Below are positions 27,134 through 34,626 of a DNA stretch of 64,000 bases, in pieces. The notes under the pieces were generated by a model. It was not told the DNA's origin, searched no databases, and was given only the letters and a program-made list of their open reading frames with translations. The stretch covers positions 4,600,001-4,664,000 of the forward strand of contig NZ_CP133319.1 in assembly GCF_038811545.1 (NCBI RefSeq), written 5' to 3'. Position 1 is the stretch's first letter. Every line of letters starts with the position of its first letter. The translations under genes were made by a program, and so were the position numbers. The DNA is from Rhodoligotrophos sp. CJ14 (GTDB lineage Bacteria; Pseudomonadota; Alphaproteobacteria; Rhizobiales; Im1).

Positions 27134-27898
27134 TTACATCAGCCCTTCCTTCTGGGCGGCGTTCTTGGCGGCTTCGGTTGCGGCTTCGCCTGCCGAGATC
27201 ACCGTGTCAGCCAGGCTGGCATCCTTGTCATCTGGATTGTAGACCTTCTCGCGGCCGGCCTGATAGGCCTCCGAGGCAACCCGCTGCGCCTTGTCGGCAG
27301 CGTCCTTGCCATAGCTCGTCAAGCTGTCCTTCAGCTGATCGCGAGCGCCGCCGAGGAGCTTATCCTCCTGCCGGGTCGGGGGCAGTGATGCGCCGATTGC
27401 GGCACCGATGGCGACTGCCACTGCACCGACCACCAATGGCTCATCCTGCAGCGACCGCATGAGATTGCGCCAGGTCGACTGTGCCATCTCATTGGCGCGA
27501 TAGCCTGTGCTGGACGTTTTGTGCAACAGGCTGCGGGCGGAATGTCTCACGCTTCCGGCGACATTGGTGGTCGCATCGCTGACCGTGCCAAATGTCTTCT
27601 GCGCGCCTTCCATAGCGCCCGAGACAGCCGATTTGGTCGTGTCCGCGAGCGAGTGCATCGTGCTAGATCGGGAGGAGCCGTTGGCCCGGGATCCGCCATT
27701 GGACATGTAAGCGTCGTCCGATGAAGCGCCTTCCGCCCGGTACGGGTCGAAATAGGCATCGTCATAGGCTCCCTCGCCGCGCCAGTTGGCGCGATCGCTC
27801 CGGCTTCCCTGGCCGAGAAAAAGCCAGGCCACGCCGGCTCCTATCAGTCCGAGGGCGAGGGGGTTCTGACGGACCTGACGTCCGAGATTCTGAGTCAT
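27134..27898 (-). CDS. Membrane-associated stress protein, nutrient-deprivation-induced type
   Basis: This 254-residue protein has a hydrophobic segment near the N-terminus (NPLALGLIGAGVAWLFLG), a long polar middle rich in Ser, Gly and Tyr, an amphipathic helix region (SVRHSARSLLHKTSSTGY), and a second hydrophobic segment DEPLVVGAVAVAIGAAIGA. The last pattern, followed by LPPTRQEDKLLG, is typical of Rhizobiales proteins annotated as nutrient-deprivation-induced. Function is unknown; a membrane-organising role resembling YqjD/ElaB is an inference. Its ATG at 27898 overlaps the stop of the DUF3618 gene by 4 bases. It is the last gene of a five-gene operon. Confidence 0.8.
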   Translation of the reverse strand: MTQNLGRQVRQNPLALGLIGAGVAWLFLGQGSRSDRANWRGEGAYDDAYFDPYRAEGASSDDAYMSNGGSRANGSSRSSTMHSLADTTKSAVSGAMEGAQKTFGTVSDATTNVAGSVRHSARSLLHKTSSTGYRANEMAQSTWRNLMRSLQDEPLVVGAVAVAIGAAIGASLPPTRQEDKLLGGARDQLKDSLTSYGKDAADKAQRVASEAYQAGREKVYNPDDKDASLADTVISAGEAATEAAKNAAQKEGLM

Positions 27899-28047
27899 TT
27901 CGGCACCTTGGCCTCGCGGACATATGACCACATTTCATCGACGATCTGCCCGACCGATAGCCGGCTTTTGAGCTGATCTATGGTGCTGTCCAGGTGGGTC
28001 CTATGCTGTTCGGCCTCACGGGCCAGTCGTTCGGTTTCCATGCTCAT
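27895..28047 (-). CDS. DUF3618 domain small protein
   Basis: This 50-residue product reads MSMETERLAREAEQHR at the start, then HLDSTIDQLKSRLSVGQIVDE. This is the core DUF3618 helix (E-x-x-R-x-x-L-x-x-T-I-x-x-L-x-x-R-L) common in Rhizobiales and actinobacteria. It has no TM segment of its own. Both ends overlap neighbours by 4 bases (ATGA), which implies coupled translation with the holin-like gene before it and the 254-residue gene after it. The family function is unknown; the conserved neighbourhood suggests a membrane stress complex. Confidence 0.85.
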   Translation of the reverse strand: MSMETERLAREAEQHRTHLDSTIDQLKSRLSVGQIVDEMWSYVREAKVPK

Positions 28048-28439
28048 TGCGTTTGCTCCCTGACGAGCTTGCTGTCCTTGCGAAACTGTTCGGCGGTCCG
28101 TGTAGGCGTCAGATTTGCCGGATCGAGGTTTTTCTTGCCCTTGTAGAGAAGAGCAACGCCGATCAGGGCGAGCACCACGCCCACGATGAGTGCGGCCCAT
28201 CCCGGTTCCATCATCTTGGCAAGCGCGATCACCAGCGCCTGCGCCAGGACGATGAGCGCGACGAGCAGACAGATAGCGCCCGCTGCCAGCGACCCGCCGG
28301 CGATCTGAACCTGAGTGACTTTGTCCGACAGCTCCGCCCGAATGAGCCGTCCCTCTGCACGCAGCAGCTCCGTCGCCTCCTGCATGAGGTCGCCGAAGAG
28401 TTCAGGGACGCTCTTACTGGCGCGAGGCTCAACGGACAT
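28044..28439 (-). CDS. Phage-holin-like superfamily protein (YqjE-type)
   Basis: This 131-residue protein has an amphipathic N-terminal helix (VPELFGDLMQEATELLRAE), a conserved R-x-E segment, and two TM helices (AAGAICLLVALIVLAQALVI abridged, and AALIVGVVLALIGVALLY). This matches the putative actinobacterial holin-X/YqjE-type family, which despite the name is chromosomal and stress-linked, not lytic. I chose the ATG at 28439 because the downstream sequence starts the family pattern. Its start overlaps the previous gene by 11 bases and its stop overlaps the DUF3618 gene by 4. Confidence 0.85.
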   Translation of the reverse strand: MSVEPRASKSVPELFGDLMQEATELLRAEGRLIRAELSDKVTQVQIAGGSLAAGAICLLVALIVLAQALVIALAKMMEPGWAALIVGVVLALIGVALLYKGKKNLDPANLTPTRTAEQFRKDSKLVREQTQ

Positions 28440-29169
28440 TGCTGCCTCCGGGTTGGTTCTCACGGGCAAGATACTCGCTCGTCGAATTGGTACCACTCAC
28501 CCCGCTGTTTCCACCCGTCGGATTGTCGAGATCCATGCCGGCCGACTGCCCGGTCACCCCGGAATAGCGCGAGCCGCCTGAATAGCTCTCGCCAGCGGGA
28601 TAGCTGCCCCGATCGAGATCCTGCCGATCATATCCCCGGCCGGATGATCTGGACGAATACATGGATCCATTGCCGGTCCTGCGGTCGTGCTCATGCTCAT
28701 GCTCATGGGCTTGCGATGCGCGGGCAAACCGGCCGAGTGCGATGCCCGTCAGCGTCGCCCCGATCAGGAAGGCTGTGGGCTGTCGCCGCGCGAAGCTCGT
28801 GATCGAGCGTGCCAGGTCATCCAGACTGGTACCTTCGATAGCTTCCGCGGTTTGCTCGAGGCCCGATGCGGCGCGGCGCACCAGATCGGCTGCCATCGAT
28901 TGATCCCGCTGGCCGAGTTCTTCGGACGCTTTGCGGACAGCGGCGGTGAAATCGCGAATGCTCTCGGTCGTCGCCGATTTGCCGCTCTCGATCGTCTCGC
29001 GCGCCATGTTCTGCACACCCGACACGACACCCGATGCGCCCTTCGACATCGCGCTCTTGGCATTCTCCATATCGTCCCGCACAGCGGTGTTCTCGCTGCC
29101 GAAGGTGTTTTTCGACTTGTCGCTGGTGGAAGTCTTCTGATTTGACGAGAAGCTTGCATCTGAGGCCAT
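28429..29169 (-). CDS. Membrane-anchored stress protein, YqjD/nutrient-deprivation-like
   Basis: This 246-residue protein has AAGGAG before the ATG at 29169. It has a polar Ser/Asn/Lys-rich N-terminus, an amphipathic helical domain (residues about 45-135, including ARETIESGKSATTESIRDF), one TM segment (ARRQPTAFLIGATLTGIALG) and a disordered Gly/Ser/Tyr tail. The tail contains an alternating His-acid run HEHEHEHD that could bind metal. The helix-then-RRQP-TM layout is that of ElaB/YqjD-like and Rhizobiales nutrient-deprivation proteins. The second gene of the operon, it overlaps the holin-like gene. Function is unknown. Confidence 0.8.
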   Translation of the reverse strand: MASDASFSSNQKTSTSDKSKNTFGSENTAVRDDMENAKSAMSKGASGVVSGVQNMARETIESGKSATTESIRDFTAAVRKASEELGQRDQSMAADLVRRAASGLEQTAEAIEGTSLDDLARSITSFARRQPTAFLIGATLTGIALGRFARASQAHEHEHEHDRRTGNGSMYSSRSSGRGYDRQDLDRGSYPAGESYSGGSRYSGVTGQSAGMDLDNPTGGNSGVSGTNSTSEYLARENQPGGSNVR

Positions 29170-29182
29170 GGCGGTGCTCCTT

Positions 29183-29257
29183 TTAAGCAAGGCCGAGAAA
29201 TGACAGGACGGCGAGAACGACCACGATGAGCCCGATGAGATAGATGATGCTGTTCAT
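29183..29257 (-). CDS. 24-residue hydrophobic membrane peptide
   Basis: The ATG at 29257 has a GAGGTGCGAGGA purine stretch just upstream. The peptide is MNSIIYLIGLIVVVLAVLSF plus LGLA, a single TM helix with almost nothing outside the membrane. It ends 13 bases before the start of the 246-residue gene and should be the first cistron of this operon. Very small MNS-type membrane peptides with an SFLGL ending recur in alphaproteobacteria, as far as I recall. It could be a real membrane component or a translated leader. Confidence 0.65.
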   Translation of the reverse strand: MNSIIYLIGLIVVVLAVLSFLGLA

Positions 29258-29676
29258 TCCTCGCACCTCTGATCAATGACCTCCGGACGGCATTGTCGCT
29301 GCGAGACGCCCGCTGATTAGGGCTTCCTCGCCGAGCGCTTGCCAACGTCCAGGCATGCGCCTGCACACCGCCGGCGATGCGAAGCGATTTGAGACGCCCA
29401 TCGGCTGGTCCCGTCGCATTCACCGTCAGCGGAGGATGTCGCGGAAACAACTGAGGTTGCGGCGCGAGGTTCCCATTTTGTACGAGGGATCAGTGCGATT
29501 TTCGACGAGGAGCGGCATTTCGCGAGAGAGCGACCTCTAGCCGCCTTGTTGCGATAACTACTGAGGCGGTTGGATGTCGCTCGGGAGACGAGAACGACCA
29601 CGCCCTGAGCAAGAGCGGTTTGGCAACTCCCGGAGAAGAGCGAACGGCCTCCCTGCGAGGCTAGACAGGAACGACT
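29258..29676. other. Intergenic region upstream of the stress operon, no gene recognised
   Basis: This holds the promoter side of the 27134-29257 operon. ORFs of up to 94 codons on both strands have biased composition but no ribosome site or motif, and I do not accept them. No perfect sigma-70 or ECF-type promoter pair can be assigned by eye. Confidence 0.5.
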
Positions 29677-29814
29677 CTAGTCCGAGCCCGTTCGTCTTGT
29701 GTGTTGCCGCAGGAGGCGGCGATTTTCACGATCGCGCCGCTTCTCGCGATACCAGCTTAGGCCCAGCCATCCTGAGACGCCGAGACACGTAAGCATTAAG
29801 AGGAAAAGCACCAT
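29677..29814 (-). CDS. Small membrane peptide with basic tail, 45 aa
   Basis: The ORF starts MVLFLLMLTCLGVSGWLGLS (one TM helix), then WYREKRRDRENRRLLRQHTR, a strongly basic cytosolic tail. A GGGAG site lies about 13 bases upstream, a little far. Layout and composition resemble the other small TM-plus-basic-tail proteins in this window (37834-38019 and 45170-45295). It is not recognised as a family, and coding is probable rather than certain. Confidence 0.45.
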   Translation of the reverse strand: MVLFLLMLTCLGVSGWLGLSWYREKRRDRENRRLLRQHTRRTGSD

Positions 29815-29942
29815 CGGATCGGCCTATCTCCCTGTCTGAGGCCTTCAGCGCACCACTCCGTAGTAGGACCAATCTGCGCCGAAACTGAGGCCGAGACGAT
29901 TCTTTTTTGCTATGCAGCATGGAGGAGAGAGTTTGCCGATAA

Positions 29943-30010
29943 GCCGACGGGTTCTAAATGGGGGCATCTCGAGACCCGTCGGCCCGCGCGCGACCGAAGC
30001 CACGCGCGGG
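29943..30010. repeat. Tandem strong inverted repeats in a gene-free gap
   Basis: The first hairpin is GCCGACGGGT (29943-29952) with ACCCGTCGGC (29974-29983), a perfect 10-bp stem with a 21-base loop. The second is CCCGCGCG (29983-29990) with CGCGCGGG (30003-30010), a perfect 8-bp stem with a 12-base loop. They abut. There is no T-run after either and no ORF spans them convincingly. This could be a structured small RNA or a REP-like element. Confidence 0.55.
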
Positions 30011-30177
30011 GTTATAAACGCGCCTCATTGGGATTCGGTTCCATAGGATTTCGAACAGCACGCCAAGCGGAACGACTATCCAGATCTCGTCTTTTGAATG
30101 ACATCTGAGAGGATGCTCGGCGGCACTTTTGCGATGAGCGGCCACTGGCGTCGGCTGCTCCCATGCGCTATGTCCAC

Positions 30178-30215
30178 CGCTTAAGCGGTGAGAGAAGGAC
30201 CATTCCGCTTAAGCG
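30178..30215. promoter_or_regulatory. Two copies of palindrome CGCTTAAGCG before a GGDEF gene
   Basis: CGCTTAAGCG occurs at 30178-30187 (within the longer palindrome CACCGCTTAAGCGGTG at 30175-30190) and again at 30206-30215, with 28 bases between centres and 22 bases before the GGDEF gene. Tandem identical dyads in this position suggest an operator; the binding protein is unknown. Confidence 0.5.
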
Positions 30216-30236
30216 AAGCCCGCCGATTTCAGAAGA

Positions 30237-31394
30237 ATGCAGCTCGATTTTCTGACCCTCTACGTCATCATTCTTCTGAACTCACTGTCGCTCTGCACGA
30301 TTTGGGCGGGCATCGTTTTTGCGTATCGTGGCTTGCCGGGCGTCAATCACTGGTTCGTGGCCTGCGTGATGACCACGGCAGGTGGCGGACTGCTTGCCCT
30401 TGAGGGCTATGGGCGGGCCTTCACTTTCGGCGGTATCGCCTTAGTGGTCGCCGGCTTCTGCCTCGTTTGGGTGGGTGTGCGGACCTTTTATGGTCTGCGA
30501 ACGGATTGGCGTATATCGGTCGCCATCACGTTGGTCAGCCTGATCGCCATGTCCTTGGCGGGGCAGGGCAGGGCAAGCCAGAACGTGATCTATGCCGCAT
30601 TCCAGATGATCCCGTTGGGCCTGAGCCTTGCTTGCCTTCTTCGACACGGGCGATGGAAACTGGGTGCGACCGTCGCCGCAATTGCGATGATCCTCGCTCT
30701 CATCGGACATGGCGCGGAAACCACCGAAAATCTGCTGCGGCTGACTGGTCACCTGTCGACGGAAGCCTATTATCGCGTTGCAGCCTACAATCTGCTGGCC
30801 GTCATTTTCGGGGGCAGCGTCTGGAATTTGGGCTTCCTCTTGATGACGATCGACCGGTTGCGCGGCAAACTGGCGGCGCTGGCCAATATCGACGAGCTGA
30901 CCGGATTGCCGAACCGCCGCAAACTGATGGCCATGGCGAATGCCTGCATGAAGCGGGGACTACGCATTGGGCAGGGCTTCTCGATCCTGCTCATCGATGT
31001 CGACCGCTTCAAGGAGATCAACGATACCTATGGCCATGCGGCGGGAGATGCCTATCTGCGGCTGATCGGCGATATCGCCGCACGTCGCGCCGGCCCATTT
31101 GGAGTGCTGGGGCGGCTGAGCGGAGATGAGTTCAACGCGATCTTGCCGGGTTTGAGCGAGGCGGACGCCCGCGCTGTCGCCGACGACATCCAGCACATGA
31201 TCGCCGGCCAGAAGCTGCTCTGGAGAGGGCAGGCAATCTCGACCACCGTAAGTATCGGCGTGGCGGAGTGGCGGCCCGAAGGCGGTATGAGCATCGACGC
31301 CATTTTCGAGCAAGCCGATCGCGCGCTCTACAGGCTCAAGCGAGGCCGTCACGAGGCGGCGGAGAGGCATGCGCGGCTGGAGCGGCTCGGTTGA
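30237..31394 (+). CDS. Membrane GGDEF-domain protein with degenerate SGDEF motif
   Basis: This 385-residue protein has about seven N-terminal TM segments (residues 5-205) and a C-terminal GGDEF domain. The signature loop reads RLSGDEFNAILPG, with Ser instead of the first Gly, and no RxxD inhibitory site precedes it. The metal/substrate helix DVDRFKEINDTYGHAAGD is intact. Single changes at that Gly (AGDEF, SGDEF) are found in some active enzymes, so either c-di-GMP synthesis without product inhibition or a catalytically dead sensor is possible. The ATG at 30237 has a weak AGAAG site. Two copies of a 10-base palindrome lie immediately upstream. Confidence 0.88.
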   Translation: MQLDFLTLYVIILLNSLSLCTIWAGIVFAYRGLPGVNHWFVACVMTTAGGGLLALEGYGRAFTFGGIALVVAGFCLVWVGVRTFYGLRTDWRISVAITLVSLIAMSLAGQGRASQNVIYAAFQMIPLGLSLACLLRHGRWKLGATVAAIAMILALIGHGAETTENLLRLTGHLSTEAYYRVAAYNLLAVIFGGSVWNLGFLLMTIDRLRGKLAALANIDELTGLPNRRKLMAMANACMKRGLRIGQGFSILLIDVDRFKEINDTYGHAAGDAYLRLIGDIAARRAGPFGVLGRLSGDEFNAILPGLSEADARAVADDIQHMIAGQKLLWRGQAISTTVSIGVAEWRPEGGMSIDAIFEQADRALYRLKRGRHEAAERHARLERLG

Positions 31395-31445
31395 TGCCCG
31401 CCGCCCCCCTTGTGGTCGGTCCGGAGTTGCTCGGGCAGAGCTTAG

Positions 31446-32276
31446 TTAGAATGTCGCCGTGAGCGGATCCGGTCCGATCCGGCCATTCGGATCATCGAGC
31501 CTGTTGATCTGCTCGAGCTCCGCCTGATCCAGGCGGAAACCGAACACGTCGAAATTCTCCGCGATCCGGCTCGGCGTCACCGATTTCGGGATGACGATGA
31601 TCCCGTTCTCAATATGCCAGCGGATGATCACCTGTGCCGGAGTTCGGTCATGCTTGCGCGCAATCTCGCGAATGACGGGATGATCGAGCAAGGTTCCCTG
31701 GCCAAGGGGGCTCCACGCCTCGGTCGCAATCCCAAGTTCTCGATGCGCCTCGCGTAAGTCGCGGCGTTGGAATCGCGGATGAAGCTCGATTTGGTTCAGC
31801 ACCGGTCTGACATCGGTCTCGCGGACAATATGGCGGAGATGGTCGGGGTTGAAGTTCGAAACCCCGATCGAACGGGCCCGTCCTTCCTCTTTGAGACGGA
31901 TTAAGGCGCGCCAGGTCTCCACATAGGCATTCCGGCGTGGCGCCGGCCAATGGATGAGATAGAGATCGACGTGATCAAGCCTGAGCTGCTTGAGGCTTTT
32001 ATCGAACGCCCGGAGTGTCTCGTCATAGCCCTGATCATCGTTCCAGAGCTTGGTGGTAACGAAGATCTCGTTCCGCGGCAGCCCGGAATTGCGGACGGCC
32101 TCTCCGACCCCGGCTTCATTCCCATAGATGGCGGCCGTATCGATATGGCGATAGCCAACCCTTAGCGCCTCCTCGACCACATGGGCGGTCTGCGCCGCCG
32201 GCGTCTGCCAAACACCAAGGCCGAGTTGGGGAATGCTGTGTCCGTCATTGAGGGTGATGGAAGGAACATCGCTCAT
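31446..32276 (-). CDS. Aldo/keto reductase (2,5-diketo-D-gluconate reductase-like)
   Basis: At 276 residues this is normal for the AKR5-like bacterial group. The catalytic tetrad is visible: Asp and Tyr in RHIDTAAIYGNEAGVG, Lys in VTTKLWND, and His in DLYLIHWPAP. The cofactor region includes VIPKSVTPSRIAENF, the usual NADPH-binding segment. It reduces aldehydes, ketones or keto-sugars in the cytosol. The ATG at 32276 follows GAGGATCCTCC. It lies alone, convergent with the SGDEF gene and divergent from a small hypothetical gene 292 bases away. Confidence 0.94.
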   Translation of the reverse strand: MSDVPSITLNDGHSIPQLGLGVWQTPAAQTAHVVEEALRVGYRHIDTAAIYGNEAGVGEAVRNSGLPRNEIFVTTKLWNDDQGYDETLRAFDKSLKQLRLDHVDLYLIHWPAPRRNAYVETWRALIRLKEEGRARSIGVSNFNPDHLRHIVRETDVRPVLNQIELHPRFQRRDLREAHRELGIATEAWSPLGQGTLLDHPVIREIARKHDRTPAQVIIRWHIENGIIVIPKSVTPSRIAENFDVFGFRLDQAELEQINRLDDPNGRIGPDPLTATF

Positions 32277-32568
32277 GGAGGATCCTCTTTGTATGATTGC
32301 CAGCGGAGGCGGCGGTGCGGATCCGGCGCAATATGGGGGCGCAACCCTTCCTTCAGCAAGAAGCCCGAGAGTGGTGGCGGCATCGGGCCGCTGCGCCGCG
32401 AAACTGTCATCATCCTGATGGATTTGCCAAATATCCAGCTTTTGAGCGCCCGTGATCTGGTGATTTTCGCTGATCGACCTATATTAGTGAACAGGCCGAA
32501 CCGACCCTGGTGAGCGCTGTCTGCCTCAAGCCAAGTAGCGTGCACCATGTGACGAGAAAGGATTGTGG

Positions 32569-32817
32569 GTGGCTGTTCATCGCAAAACAACAATAGCGCC
32601 GCCAGTAGGTGTGCACCCCGAGCGGCAGCTGAGCGCATCGGAGAAAAAAGCGGCGGCGACAGACGCAGCGGCCCGTGCTATCATCAAGGCTGAGATTGAT
32701 CGGCGGAACAGCAATACGGCCCGCTTGCGCGCGCTGCGCGCTGAAAAGGAGCGGCTCGAGAGGGAAACGCGCTCCTCGGGAAAAGCTGTTCGACCAAGGA
32801 AAAGACCGCAATCTTGA
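32569..32817 (+). CDS. Small basic coiled-coil hypothetical protein
   Basis: This 82-residue product starts on GTG at 32569 with AAGGA 7 bases upstream; the frame is open a few codons further but without a better site. The C-terminal two-thirds is one charged helix (AIIKAEIDRRNSNTARLRAL, then RAEKERLERE) ending in a basic tail. No family is recognised. It lies upstream of the cold-shock gene in the same direction, 162 bases away; that gap is likely the cold-shock mRNA leader. Confidence 0.6.
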   Translation: MAVHRKTTIAPPVGVHPERQLSASEKKAAATDAAARAIIKAEIDRRNSNTARLRALRAEKERLERETRSSGKAVRPRKRPQS

Positions 32818-32979
32818 CAGGTACTAGGGGATCTCTTATCTTGGATTTGTCGATCTTTTGTAGATGAAACTTCGTTACGACCACGCTTCTGCGTGCCGAG
32901 ACAAGCTCTTCCTTCAAAAATCGCGCTAACTCTTGCTGTTCATCAGCAAGGAAGGAAAAATTGCTAGAAAGGGCTCGTC

Positions 32980-33189
32980 ATGAGTACTGGCACCGTAAAG
33001 TGGTTCAATGCAACCAAGGGATATGGGTTCATTCAGCCGGATGACGGCGGCAAGGATGTGTTCGTTCATATCTCCGCCGTTGAGCGCTCGGGCCTGGATA
33101 TGCTGCGCGAAGGCGACAAGCTGTCCTATGAGGTCGTGCGCGACAATCGCTCCGGAAAGTCTTCCGCCGAGCAGCTGAAGATCGCTTGA
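32980..33189 (+). CDS. cspA: Cold-shock domain protein (CspA family)
   Basis: At 69 residues this is a single cold-shock OB fold starting [20 protein letters not shown], with RNP1 (KGYGFI) and RNP2 (VFVHIS) both intact. It binds single-stranded RNA or DNA and acts as an RNA chaperone; many paralogues are not cold-induced. AAAGGG precedes the ATG. The 160-base AT-rich upstream stretch may be a regulatory 5' leader. A terminator hairpin follows at 33250-33275. The symbol is a family name, not proof of orthology. Confidence 0.96.
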   Translation: MSTGTVKWFNATKGYGFIQPDDGGKDVFVHISAVERSGLDMLREGDKLSYEVVRDNRSGKSSAEQLKIA

Positions 33190-33249
33190 TCAGACAGGAA
33201 TACGTCTCGCCGCCGACCACGGATGTACTGGCGGCGGTTGAGAACGGGA

Positions 33250-33275
33250 AAGGTCGGATTATTCCGGCCTTTTTT
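33250..33275 (+). terminator. Intrinsic terminator after the cold-shock gene
   Basis: AAGGTCGGA, loop TTAT, TCCGGCCTT (one G-U pair) is followed by a run of six T. It lies 61 bases after the stop codon. Confidence 0.85.
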
Positions 33276-33495
33276 CGTTTACGGGGATAGGCAAGTTTCG
33301 TTTGCGGGGAGGATAGGTCAGGCAGACTGGCAGCGCTCCCATATCCGGTCGCCTGCGTTTCTGGTGGCGCCGCCCGTCCCAACACAATCCCTTCCATGCC
33401 AATTGACCTCATGGCGACGCTTGCGCTCTCAGCGCGCGCCGAGGTCTCGCCTCGAGCCGCCGGCCGCTGCGGCCAACCAGGGACCAAGCAAGAAG

Positions 33496-34617
33496 CTAAT
33501 CGTTGTTGCCCCGCGGCGTCTCATTCTGCGCAACCGGCGGTGAGGGCTGCGCCACAGGGGCCCCAGGCGTCGCCTCCGCTGCCGCGGTCGTATCAACGCT
33601 CACCACAACCGACATGCCCGGTGCGAGCCGCTCGGCCAGCGGTTGCCTGGGATCTATCGATATGCGCACCGGAAGTCTCTGCGCGATCTTCGTGAAATTC
33701 CCGGTGGCATTGTCCGGCCGCAACACCGAGAATTCAGATCCGGTCGCCGGCGCAAAGGCCTCGATATGTCCGGTAAGCTCTGCATGCTCCAGCGCATCCA
33801 CGGTGAAGCGGACGGGCTGGCCGATTTTCATACCGTAGAGCTGGGTCTCCTTGAAATTCGCGACGATCCACTTGCGGTCGGGAACGAGCGAAGTGAGCTG
33901 GGTGCCGGCCGTCACATACTGTCCAAGCCGAACGCCGATTTCTCCGAGCCTGCCGTCTTGCGGGGCAGTGACGCGGGTGTTCTGCAAGTCGATTTCCGCA
34001 AGCTGCACGGCAGCTTCCGCATTCTGAATGGCCGCTTTCAGTGATTGCTGGTTGACGATGATCGATTGCAGATCCTGGCGTGCGACCTCAACGGCAGCCT
34101 GGGCCTCTTTCAAGCTCGCGCGGGCCTGCTCGAGCTCCGCCTTGGCCTGGTCTTCCGCCTGTTGGGTCGAGACGCCCCGCTTCAGCAGCAAGGCAACGCG
34201 CGCTTCGGTCGTCTGCGCTGTGTTGAGTGTCGCCTGGGCTCCCACAGCCTGTGCCTGGCTGGAGGCGAGCCTTGCTTCCGCTGAGCGCTGGTCCTGGGTT
34301 GCCTTGCTGAGGTTCGCCTGCTGGATGGCAAGCTGAGCCTGCGCCTGATTGAGCTTCTGAATAAAGATGCGATCATCGATGCGGACGATGAGATCACCCG
34401 CCTTGACCTGCTGGAAATCCCTCACGGGAACGTCCGTCACGTAACCCGCAAGCTGTGGGCTGATGATCGTGACCTGCCCACGCACATACGCATCTTCCGT
34501 GATCTCGGTGGAGCTGTGAAAGGGCGGCAGCCCCCAGGCATAAAGGACGAGCAATGCGCCGGTCACGCCGATAAGGATTATGCCGATGGTGCGGATGAAA
34601 GGAATGACTTTAGACAT
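33496..34617 (-). CDS. HlyD/EmrA family efflux adaptor
   Basis: This 373-residue protein has one N-terminal TM helix (TIGIILIGVTGALLVLYAWG), a lipoyl half (DAYVRGQVTIISPQLAGYVT), a long Gln/Ala-rich alpha hairpin (about residues 85-210) and a second lipoyl half (TRVTAPQDGRLGEIGVRLGQ). It ends in a Pro-rich tail. This is the periplasmic adaptor of a tripartite MFS efflux pump. It starts 9 bases after the stop of the MFS subunit gene, third in a MarR-MFS-adaptor operon. The outer-membrane partner is probably a TolC-type protein such as the one at 54364-55839. Confidence 0.95.
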   Translation of the reverse strand: MSKVIPFIRTIGIILIGVTGALLVLYAWGLPPFHSSTEITEDAYVRGQVTIISPQLAGYVTDVPVRDFQQVKAGDLIVRIDDRIFIQKLNQAQAQLAIQQANLSKATQDQRSAEARLASSQAQAVGAQATLNTAQTTEARVALLLKRGVSTQQAEDQAKAELEQARASLKEAQAAVEVARQDLQSIIVNQQSLKAAIQNAEAAVQLAEIDLQNTRVTAPQDGRLGEIGVRLGQYVTAGTQLTSLVPDRKWIVANFKETQLYGMKIGQPVRFTVDALEHAELTGHIEAFAPATGSEFSVLRPDNATGNFTKIAQRLPVRISIDPRQPLAERLAPGMSVVVSVDTTAAAEATPGAPVAQPSPPVAQNETPRGNND

Positions 34618-34626
34618 GATACGAGC

